Shown here one piece after another: positions 23,101-33,391 of a DNA stretch of 64,000 nt (position 1 is the stretch's first letter; each line of letters opens with the position of its first letter). The translations under genes were made by a program, and so were the position numbers. The DNA lies in assembly GCA_036852015.1 (NCBI GenBank), contig JAANDG010000030.1, positions 186,001 to 250,000 on the forward strand, in the 5' to 3' direction. The notes beneath the pieces are model-generated. The model was not told where the DNA came from and searched no databases. It saw nothing but the letters and a program-made list of their open reading frames with translations. Source of the stretch: Pelodera strongyloides. Its lineage: Eukaryota > Nematoda > Chromadorea > Rhabditida > Rhabditidae.

Positions 23101-25806
23101 GAGGATGAGCAGCAGGTAAATGTTGTGGTTCTTGGGAAGTATATCTTAGCATACTGATTGATTTAGTTTCGATCGTTGTCCTTGTTTCCGAACTTTCGGT
23201 TTTTGTCTATTTTTTAAGCACTGACTAAAACTGCTGGTATGCAGGTGTTAGATGATCTCTCTCATTCTGTTGACTTCTGCTGCTCAGTTTTTCTCGCTTA
23301 AACTGCTTATTTTAGCTTGCTGAGATCTCCCCGGACGATGCTGAGCCTCAGCCAGCATCTGCACAGTCGGCCCCTAAAAAGAAGACTCTTACACCGAAGA
23401 AGGGAAAAACTCCAACGAAAGAAGTTGCACCAAAGTCTCCTCTGAAGCTTAGCCCCGAGAAGCCCAAGTCGCCCAAGGGGCCCATTAGAAATGTGGTGAT
23501 TGACAGCTCTGTGGAGGGTAGTGAAGACGAGAACGAGGATGTGGAGGATGTACACGTGGAAGAAGTTGAAGATTCTGACGATGCGATTTTGGAATTGCCT
23601 TCTCAGGAGGTGATGGAGGACTCGGTATGTTGATGTTATTTGAACATTTATTAGCAATAAAGCACACACCAGTCTGTGGAAAATGAAACATAACATATGA
23701 ACAACACACAAACTAAAATGATAATCATTTTAAATAAAATAGTATAGCAAGGGTAAGTTATGTGGTTTACTTGTATTTATGATGTATTTAATTTGTTGCG
23801 AGTAGCTGGTTGCTCTGAAGTTATTTTGGTACCATACTGAACATTTAACAGTTTGTTTAGTAACCTTTGTGTTTTGTAGGCTGAGCCCGCTGAGCCCAAG
23901 GAGGCAGATGATGGAGAAGATGCCGTTGTTGATACAGAGGTGTGTCAAGCTGAGCTTGTTGAGGATTCAGGGAAAGAGGTTGGTATTTGATTCTTCTTTG
24001 TGTTTGTCTGAATTGTGTATGTGGCTGGAACGATTGTACCCTGCTCGGGTATTGCAGTTTATATCGAAAAAGATACAAGCTGTCCCATGTGTTCCTAAAC
24101 TGATGTCGTCGATCACAGGTGTCGTGGTGCGAAAAGTGTGCACCACCTCGTTTAGATCACGTACAGATGGAAGTATTGAAGATGATAAACATGAAAATGA
24201 GCTCTGAATGGATTTTATATGAAAAAAAAACTGGGCTATTGTGATTCTTTCCTGGAAGTGTTAGAAGTCATTTTGTTTTTGACGTTCATTATGTTCTAAT
24301 GAGCAAGTTGGTTACTGAAAAAAACTTTATTATTTAGGATGCGTTTGCTGATGAGGCTCCAGAAGAATACGTTATGGCGGATGAAACTGAGAAAACGAAG
24401 AAAAAGAAAAAGAAGCGCCGTGCTGAGGTAAGAGCTGTAGTCAAGTGTGAAAGCAAAGCTGTGAGAATTCTATGTAAAAGAAAAATATTGTGTTTGTATT
24501 CGTCCCGCTTATTTTACTTGTGCCCTTGTCTTACCTTGCCGTACCTTCCTTTTTCTAATTTCCTACCTTTTATCTTGCATTTTGGTTGCTTTTTTCAGAA
24601 TGATGAGAATGTGGAAGTGGCCTCCGAGCAAGTGTCAAAGAAGAAGAAAAAGAAGGAACGGAAGGAAAAGGCGGAACTTGTTGAGGTTTGCTTTCTTACG
24701 ATTGTTTGTGATGTCATTTTCGTTATCTTATGTTTACTTCGGTTACCCATGGCGCTGAGAGTCTATTTGCAAAGTGCTGAAGGTGAACCATGGCATAAAC
24801 TCGTTGACGAACTGACCATCAGGACATAAAACCCGTCGGGAAAAGCTCAAAACCACCATCAAGATATATGTTTCCCAAAATTGTATCCATGTATACGTTT
24901 CTGAATGGCGACGAGCTCGAGGCCACCATCAAAATTTATGCAATATGAACTAATTCGGATGGTGGTTTCGTCGTTTTTTTTAGAACGGTTAGAAATCACT
25001 GCTAATTTATCTTATCTATCTTACTTTAGGAAGACGCCACCGCAACCCCAGTTGAAGGCGAAAAGAAGAAGAAGAAGAAGAAGAAGGAAAAACGTATAGA
25101 GGTTAGTTTTATTTTCAACTTCTTTTTTTGCTCGTTTTTCACTTCACGAAGAGAGAACAGTAACACATACGGATAGAAGAAGTGATATTAGAGGGGAGAA
25201 ACATGCACATTCTCGCGATTCGAAAAGTCAAAATCAAATGTTCACTAACGTTACTTAACAAATTAACAAACGTAACTTTTGCATCGAATTATATGAATTT
25301 AGGAGAACGGTGAAGTTGCCATGAGTATAAGTACTGAAGATGCTCCCGAGAAGAAAAAGAAGAAGAAGAAGGACAAGAAAAAGGTGTGAGGCGTTTTACT
25401 TTTCGTATATAACTCTTTATTCGTTACATATAAATATAGCGATTGATTTGTTCTTTGTTCATTACTGGAAATGTAGGAGAGCTGGGTTGTGGGTTTATTC
25501 TTTCTTGGTAAAAAAAGGTAAGCCTCTGGACCATGGAATCTAATGCCGAGTTTATTAGGTCGAGTAAATTAAAATGTAAAACTAAAAGATGACTGTTTTC
25601 TCTTAGCTTGCTCAACCTGAAGACAAGTCGAATGACATTGTGGACCCGGCGGATAACAAGAAAACGAAATCGGTAGGCGTTCTTTTTTTACGTTTTTGAA
25701 TCTTTCTAGATGTTCATGATTGTGTATTGTGTTACAGATCTGTTTCGGAATTGGCTGGCTCTTTTTGTTCTTTATTAGACTCATCCATGGGGTATTTCAT
25801 TATTAA
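17147..25806 (+). CDS. unrecognised large SP-K / poly-Lys protein with C-terminal membrane anchor (about 990 aa)
   Basis: Function unknown. Twenty-four exons: 17147-17206, 17502-17555, 18104-18207, 18529-18595, 18825-18899, 19066-19167, 19381-19521, 19746-19811, 20064-20150, 20439-21092, 21278-21352, 21671-21742, 21898-21954, 22161-22220, 22497-22778, 22972-23115, 23316-23624, 23880-23978, 24338-24427, 24599-24685, 25030-25101, 25303-25383, 25607-25672, 25738-25806. All introns but one are phase 0. The N-terminal third is Ser/Arg rich (RRSTRSSS, RRSPRKKG), then come many SPVK, SPKE, SPAK and TPKK sites like kinase targets on chromatin or lamina proteins, acidic stretches, and four exons each holding a Lys run. 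The last exon encodes ICFGIGWLFLFFIR, a single hydrophobic segment just before the stop. A nuclear-envelope tail-anchored protein is one reading; an ER protein such as a triadin-like one is another. The TTACAG before the ATG resembles a trans-splice acceptor. The last exon is the least certain. Confidence 0.75.
17282..17417. repeat. intronic inverted-repeat element, subfamily 3
   Basis: Ends CTGTGGCCCTATGCACGAA and TTCGTGCATACGGCCACAG. In the first intron of the 17.1 kb gene. Confidence 0.85.
17812..18045. repeat. large palindrome with TTAA left end
   Basis: Ends TTAAGGGCGCATTCGAGTTG and CAACTCGAATGCGCCCTAA, with a second inner inverted pair (AATCAGTTCGAGTTGA / TCAACTCGAACTGATT). Related in ends to 11623-11837. 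In an intron, 58 bp before the acceptor of exon 18104. Confidence 0.85.
19625..19736. repeat. 56-bp tandem duplication
   Basis: Two virtually identical direct copies containing TTGAATGTTCTGTGTAGTGA, ending just before the acceptor of exon 19746. Looks like a recent slip duplication. Confidence 0.9.
21430..21580. repeat. intronic inverted-repeat element, subfamily 1
   Basis: Ends CTGAGGCCGTATTCACCAA and TTGGTGAATACGGCCTCTG. In an intron of the 17.1 kb gene. Confidence 0.85.
23630..23765. repeat. dispersed repeat E, copy 2
   Basis: Reverse complement of 4609-4750; begins at the donor side of the intron after exon 23316-23624. Confidence 0.7.
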
Positions 25807-27507
25807 AATTTAAAATTGACTTCATTCTGGCATTGTCATTTGTGGAAACCTTTAAACAGGCGTATAATGTTTTGTGTAAACGTTTTTCCTTGCACTTTGG
25901 TCTTGATCATCTCTGTCTGCTAGTAGACTGCATTGTGGGTTTTTTTTTCGCGACTCAGTACTCTCGTTTGGCAAACACGTACTCTCTGTTACTATCGTTT
26001 TCTCGTCATAGTGTCTATGTCTCTCTCGCATCACAAGACAGTATGTTTGATGGTCTGTGAGACTGAGAGAGAGAGAGAGAAACTTTTGTTTCTCTTTCAC
26101 ACCATCATGCCGCTGACAGTATTGTCCAGATACTGTTTCTATGCTTATTGATTTTTAATTGTTTGTGTTTTGATTAGTTACTAGGGTGAAATAGAATAGG
26201 TGTGCTTTTAGGTAGTAGCTAGCGCTTATTATTCGAAGTACTGGTGACGTCAGGTACGATTTCCCAACCCATATGTTCTACTTGTTTTTATAAATGTGTC
26301 CTCACGGTTCAGAACCTCTAAACGACCCTTTCCGTTCCCTTCTATTGGTCTATTTGTGGAAGTCACGGACGCGGTCACAACCCTAAATTTGGACGGGCCG
26401 CGCTTCCGCGTTGCGCTCTTTCCTCGGCTAACCCGCAGCACTCCTTGAGACTATTGGCCAATGTTTCACCTATGACTGGGCGACTGTAGGTCACATCCTT
26501 GTTAGATATTGGCCCAGCTGGTAATTGTCTTTGTGGTTAGTATTTCTAGTGGTTGTAAGATTCTCGTCTCTCAGGCTCCTATAAGTTTGTTCTGTTGTAG
26601 TTCTGGATTTCCTTTCTTTTAATTTTGCTATAATTTTGGCCACTAACTAAAAAGCGATGATGCTTGTGAACTGAACTGAATGAGTTTATTTGAGAAATTT
26701 GAGAAACAGAGTGTATCATGGGGAAAGAGAGATGAAAAAAAAAGAAAGAGAGAAAGATGAAAAAGAAGAGAGATAGACTGGAGAGAGAGGGAGATCAAGA
26801 GAATGATCGTAGTGTAGGTGAGAGACATTGGGGATATTGACAGTCTGACTGAGAGCAAATAAAGCCACCCGTTTTCGCCCATTGCCTTTCGACACCTGAC
26901 TGCTCTCATATACATATGAGACGGCTTTGTTCTATATTATGCAAATATGTTTAGTTTAATTGATATTGATATTGATTGCGTTGCTTTATGTTTGTTTCAT
27001 TGGATTTTGCGCATTGAGATTTGACATTGGGAATGTGAATTTGGTTCCATGTTCCGTCAGTAGTCTTAGTCAGGTCTCGAGGTCTCTTAGTTATTAGTTA
27101 GTCTTCTGTGGTCATGGTATCTTGATTTAGTGGTAGTGGTACTCAGCAGAACTCGCTGGCTTTCCCTTCCTGTACATGAGTACAGTAACTAATGTCGTTT
27201 GTGTATGTGGTTCTCTAGTATTCGCGGAGAGTTTTAGCATTTAGCATGATGTCTGTCTTTCTGTATGTTCTCCGTATACCTCTCCGCATCTCGCATTGAT
27301 CTGATCAGCAGTCTCTATCTCTCTCTCAATTCTCGCTATCGGTCCTTCTTCTCACGCTTTTAACCCCCACTTATTGATTTTCGCGCATATCAGTCTCCAC
27401 GAGAACTGTATTGAGACTGGGAATCTGGAATCAGTCTTGGCTCCACTATAATCAGTTGTTCTTAGGTTAGGAGTTTATCAAAGTATGTACAAACATCACA
27501 CCTTTTG

Positions 27508-27674
27508 TTAAAGCGAAATACCAGCCGGTTTTCGAAACGCATTGCGTTAAATTGCGTACGCCTGCGTCTTATGCAGCATATGCAAATGAGCAAAAACTAG
27601 GCCCCAATTAGACCCCACTTTGCACAAAAGGTACTTGAGATGCATTTCAAAAACCGGCCGGTATTTCGCTTTAA
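27508..27674. repeat. TTAA-ended MITE, copy 4
   Basis: TTAAAGCGAAATACCAGCC at the left, GGCCGGTATTTCGCTTTAA at the right. The only full-length copy outside a gene. Confidence 0.9.
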
Positions 27675-29815
27675 GATTTGTGCATGTGTGTTTTATGACC
27701 ATGTTATCGTTTCTACTTTTATTTAGTTGAGTAAGTCCTCCTTCGGCTTATTAATTTTGTTTTGTAAGGGAAAAATTAGGGAATCTTTTGCAGATTAAGA
27801 GTACGATTGTTTTCTCTGTGCGCCAGTGTGAGAGTTATTCGATCCCATTTCAAAGGAAAACCGTGAGATGTCCTTAGTTCTCACGGGTAATATAGTGATA
27901 TTGGTTTTCTGAGACGTGGCTGCAGTTTACGTCAAGCCAACACTTTATTACGGTTTTTGCGTTGTATGCACTTTTTGTCAAGCTCAAGGGCTAAGCACTT
28001 AGGCAGACTATTATCGAAGGCTTTATGTACGTTTGTAGTTTAAACTTACCTTTCATTCTAAGTTTTCTATTGTTAATTTGACTGCTCAGTAAGTGTTATG
28101 TGTTATGGTGACCATTTATATTTATTGAGTGTCCCTTTTCCTGGGATAGATAGTGGGATGGTATCCTAGTTCACTTTGTTTCACTTTAGTCATTTCCCAT
28201 ATTGCTGGCATTTCTTTTCTTATCCATTTGATAGATCTGATGCTGGATCTGGGGTGGTTTTGCATTGCTGCACAGCTTTCCACACTACATACCACCCACC
28301 CACTCACACTCCCACCCACGCAGTGACTTTTGTGGGAGAGACTGGGAGAGACGGACTTTTGCGTTAGAATTAGATCACCGTAGATGTTTTGCATTAATTA
28401 ATATTATTGTATTGATTCTGAGGAATAGTGCTACTTCTTATGTTCATTCGGGCATTTGAAACATTGACATTTTAGTGCATTTGTATTTAGTGGGTGTGTG
28501 GTAGTAAAGGAACAGTGTTATCTTGGGGGACATAATGCCATTTCAGATTTCAGAGTTTTCAAGTAAATGTCCGTTGTTATGAGACTGAATTCCCAGGGGG
28601 TTGGGTGGGGGTGTGGGGTGTCCGAAATGATTATAAGTTTATGAGATGCGAGCTTTCAGTTAGGTGGCAGGAAGGAGCAATTTAGCACCATCGCTTTTAC
28701 CGTCTTAATTTATTGTGATGCTTTTTCTGTAGTTAAATTCAACTCATGCAGTATGATCGTGATCTTAACCAAATTGCAACAATATATGATGTCGTTGGGA
28801 TTTTATTGATGTTTAAATTCAGCCCTAAGCGGTAGTCCTTGCCGTTTCATCCTCCGGTCCCTAAGCGGTACCCATTGTCGTATTGTCATCCCTAACTAAG
28901 CGGTAACCATCATGGCTACTAACACTAACACTAACTGCCAACGGTTTAATTACAGTGGGTTCGTTGATATTAGGGCTCAAGTTTCTATTTAGCCCTTCAG
29001 TCTCACTCTTTGTTATTCGCTCTCTGTCACTGTCACGCACTGTTTCCTTTTATTTTCTGATTATTATTCCATTTTCCGATTGCCCACCCTCTCTCCTCTT
29101 TTCTGTTCCTTCCTTCCTTCCTTCCGTTCATTTTCTTCTTCCAATTCTCCTTTCCACATATGTGGTATTGGATCGTAACTCTGGTCACTCTTCGTGATAG
29201 ACGCTATCTCTCCGGGGTTATCGTCGGCAGCTCGTCGTCGATGAACGATCTCTCACTCTCCCTTTCTCTCTGTCTCTTGTCTCTCTCTGTCCAACAAGCT
29301 GGCTAGCTCCCTGTCCCCCTTCAATCCAGCATTGCACATTCTCCCCCACTAACCAGCTGACTGACGATGGTCGACCCTGGAAATGAGGAAAATGACTTTT
29401 CTCCTTTTTTTTTCATTTTTTCTCTCTTTCTCTCTCTTTCTTTCCCTTCTCTCTTTTTTTTTCTGTCTTTTTATGGTGAATCCCCTCTCTTTCTTTTCAT
29501 TCTTCCCTGTGTTGCAATGTTGCTCTGATTATCTTTCTTTATATTTCGGAAGTAGTTGTACACGGAACTTGGGAATTTTTGGTCTATTAAAGGATCTTTA
29601 TGGATTACTCTTACTCGGGAATTTTTGCATTGAATGTCTGAAACAGAAACTTAATTGGTACATATCGTTTGTGTGAGCTTAACTTTACAGCTTCGTGGTT
29701 CGTTAACGATGTGATAATTTTATAGTTGTGCTCTGCTTATTGATATGATGTTCTGTTGGTGCTTTTTCCCAGTTTTTGCTCCTCTGCACTTTGTGGAATG
29801 AATCTTAATTAGGGC

Positions 29816-29828
29816 CGCTCTCTCTCTC

Positions 29829-29885
<57 letters not shown>
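29816..29885. repeat. (CT)n microsatellite
   Basis: Nearly pure CT dinucleotide run on the plus strand. Confidence 0.95.
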
Positions 29886-29887
<2 letters not shown>

Positions 29888-30138
29888 TCTTTTGTTCTTG
29901 CTAGTCCGCGTCTCTTTTTACATGCATTTCCCCTGATTGCCTCATTTTGGACTGCTCTCCGTGCTCCCGTTTTGGGTATTGGCTGATCGCATGGGTTTCT
30001 CTGATTTAGTCGATTTTTGGAAGTGTTGCAATGAGAATACAAGTTATGCGAGGTTGGAGGTTGATTATTGTATATGGTGAGGAATATTGAAGCTTGAAGT
30101 AAGCGTACAAAAAGGCCGATTAGCTGATAAAAAAACGT

Positions 30139-30284
30139 ATGGGGTTTGCAAGTATGCTGAAAATTTTCCGTATCTTGGGACTACACTACACGAGAATATT
30201 TTTTTCATGTTATATAAGTTTCGTGCAAAAATACGATAGTGTTGACAGATTCACACCGAATTTTTGGGATACTTGGAAACCCCA
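30139..30284. repeat. dispersed repeat D, copy 3
   Basis: Inverted relative to copies 1 and 2: begins TATGGGGTTTGCAAGTATG, ends TTTGGGATACTTGGAAACCC. Confidence 0.7.
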
Positions 30285-32129
30285 TTACAGATTTTTCTCT
30301 ATCTCTAGCCCAGGTATCGTTGTTTCTTTTTCCGACTGTTCTTGTTTTTACGGCCAACTTGCCACACAATGAGCTATCACATGCACTTGATCTTTTGTAC
30401 TCTATAATCCGTGAGCAACTGCGTAATATGCCTGAATTTATTAGATTTCTGATTAAGTATTACCACAATACCTGCACTCAACACTGTTCTATGATTTACT
30501 GATTTAGTGGTTGACGTGTTAGTTTCTCGGATGTGGAAGCTTGGGAGTTTAACTTACGTCTTATATTTAGTCCTTTTTTTTGCTGCCTCCCTTCTTGGTG
30601 AATTGCTTTTTTTGTGTTGCTTGGGTTTTGCACAAACATCTCACGTGCCAGGGGCCGCCATTCCTTGCCTCTTGCCTCTTTCTCTTTTTGGTCAAATATT
30701 GAAAAGCGAACCCGGGAGTGTTTATTATGAACTGTGGTCTCGTGCTGTACCCAATCCCCAGCCCAACGTTAACTTTATGGGAATTTATTCGTCGTTTTTT
30801 GTTCCATTGATGGGCTTGTGCTCATATTTTACTTGTGCTTAGAATCATAGAAGGGTAGGGTAAACTACGTTGTACATTAAGGGTAAAGGGTAGGGTCGGC
30901 TAAACTACGTTCCTTTAGCTGTGTAGTGCATCTATGCCTAAGCCACATCCGGCGTCTAAATTCCTAAAATCACTCTCACGCTTTCTTGTAAACTGTCCCG
31001 ATCACTGATCGGAACAAGACAAGATGTATGCCCTGATAACTTTGACGTGTAGTGGAATAGAATAGAGGATATAGAAAATAAAATAGAGGATATCATCCAA
31101 AAAAAGTGCGTGCCATTCGGCACTGTACTCGCACGTATCGGGAATGAAGTTCACTCTGAGCGGGTGGTACTGACTGATGATATCTGTAGTCCTTGGTCCT
31201 TTTCTCCGTCCGTGGTGACAGTCACGCCTTTGGCTGGTGGTGGTATTTGTGGTGTGTATTTTCTGGGGCGCGCGTTTTGCCGTGCCAGGGTGGTCTCTGG
31301 GAGTAAGGCTAGGGAGACTCGGTGATCGAGATCGCCATGCTATCAGTCTCACTTATTGTGAAACTGTTTTTTTGACTGTTGACTATGTATTTTGTAATTG
31401 GAGTTTTATTTTATTACTTACACCAAAAGACCAAAATACTGTACAACAACAACAACTGTATAGAGCAAATGTAATCAGCATAGGCTTCCGCTTTGTGAAG
31501 ATCTTGCAAATTCCAAGTTGTGAAATCTTGCAAAACACCATTAGAAGACTAAACTATTTTTCGATGTCAGGTTTAAACCTTTTGGCTCTTACTCGTGAAT
31601 TTAACAGTACTTCTAACTTTAGTTGTGGTTGTGTACCATTGTTAATTGCAATGATTGTCTACAGTCTACGTCTACGCTATGTCGATTAGACGCTTTGAGA
31701 CTGTTAGAGACTCCCGATCAACCAACCGTTCACCGCCACTGTCTTGTTTGCGATATGTGAGGTCAGCCAAGGTGACATCTAGCCTGGCACCTCTTCTCCC
31801 TTTCTCCCTCTCTCTCTCCTTTTATCTCTCTCTCTTTCTCTCTCCTCCCCCTCTCTCTCTCCTCCCTGTCTCTCTCTCTCTCTTCCACTTGCTCGATACT
31901 CTGCGCGAGAACGAGCACGGATCACCATCAGCTCTATATCGATGGTTTACCCATCGCGCAGTTTACATAGTTATTGGTTTTTTAGGATTATTCTTGTTTT
32001 AGCATATTAAGAAGACGTCTTGACAATAAAAAAAATCACATATCAGCAGCGATTTTCATCTAACAATAAGTCACAAATTCTGTTGATCCTGATTCCAACT
32101 TAATTTCGTCTCATCCACTTTGTTGCTCG

Positions 32130-32141
32130 CGTCTCTCTCTT

Positions 32142-32195
<54 letters not shown>

Positions 32196-32209
32196 TCTCT
32201 CTTTTTCTG

Positions 32210-32252
<43 letters not shown>

Positions 32253-32420
32253 TTCTGTTTTTTTTTCTTTTTGTCCTATGTCTCGTATTCGTCCAGTAGT
32301 TATCGTCTATCTCTCCTCTTTCTCTCTTTCTCTCTCTTTCTCTCTCTACTCTCTCTCTGTCCTCTTTCTCTCTCTACTCTCTCTCTGTCTCTCTCTCTTC
32401 GTGTCTTCTAGTTTCCCTGA
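32130..32420. repeat. CT microsatellite with long poly-T run
   Basis: CTCTCT runs on both sides of about 30 T residues, then TTTCTCTC units. Low complexity. Confidence 0.9.
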
Positions 32421-33391
32421 ACAACTGCTCTTCTCACTGACTGGAAACACACGGCTTTCCCCATGCCGACACGACAAATTATGACTAGACTATTGGTTTT
32501 CTCTACCTGTGAGGGTTTTAATAGATATTGCGGTTGTATAGGATTTGGAGTGCGATGCGGTGTACGAAATGTAATGAAAGGTAGATTTTGTATGAATTTA
32601 CTTGAATGCTAAGTAAATGAAATTGTTGATTCCAATAACTGTAGTGTTGTATTGATTGCATCATGCTTTTAGTTAATTTAGTGGAAGAAATGCTTCAGTC
32701 AATGATCATAGATTTTTCCATGTTTTCGCTCTCCTTCCTTCTTTCATCACTTTGGTGCTTGCTTCTTTCTCGTTCTAAGACACTCTTTGCTTGTGTAGTA
32801 ATGCATACATTTGCCTACTCTTTGGCCTTTTAATGGCTTATCCTGGGGCCCATGTTGTGGATCGGTGGACCCATCTCTGGGCCATGGTTGTTTGTCAGCC
32901 ACAGGCTCTATTTATAAACCTGCACACATGTTGTTCTTTGAAATAGTGCTCTTTGAAATAGTGCCCATCACTTGTTTACGCGTGTGGGGAATGAGTGAAT
33001 ATTATGGTCACGTTGAACTTGGATTCTTGAACTCTCGAGTTGTTTTTGAGAACTCAGAACATGGGTGTTTATGGCTGTTTCGTGGCAATTCGTGGGTCAA
33101 AGAATGGTTTCTTATGTGATGTTGAACACTGGGAAGAGAGAAATTGATCTATATTTGTCTTTAGAGTGCGGGTAGTTTTTTTGCCCTTTAGTGTTTTGTT
33201 ACTTTTCTTGTGGCTAGCTAACTATATGTATTAGGATTTTCTGCCTGTCTTGTGATTAGTGATTACCATATCAGGGATAGTGCGTTTACAGTAATTAGCT
33301 AGGAAGAACGCGATTCGTTGAATATTTTTTTTGTTGGAGTAAATTAAAATTTGTGAATATTTTTTGTAATATTTGATTGATTGTATTGCAG

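Larger units (their letters stand above)
25807..33391. other. 7.6-kb gene-free, pyrimidine-rich intergenic region
   Basis: No exon series, tRNA or rRNA was seen. Contents: a GA-rich block near 26690-26800, a TTAA MITE (27508-27674), CT microsatellites (29816-29885, 31798-31885, 32130-32420, with a long T run near 32210-32250), a repeat D copy (30139-30284), and three scattered CTAAGCGGTA words near 28825-28915. The open frames here are low complexity or lack splice-site support. It may carry the promoter or 5' untranslated exons of MPP10. Confidence 0.6.

Noticed and set aside
32811..33119. 102-aa plus-strand ORF before MPP10
   Set aside because: No recognisable motif, no matching splice sites and no phase link to the MPP10 first exon.
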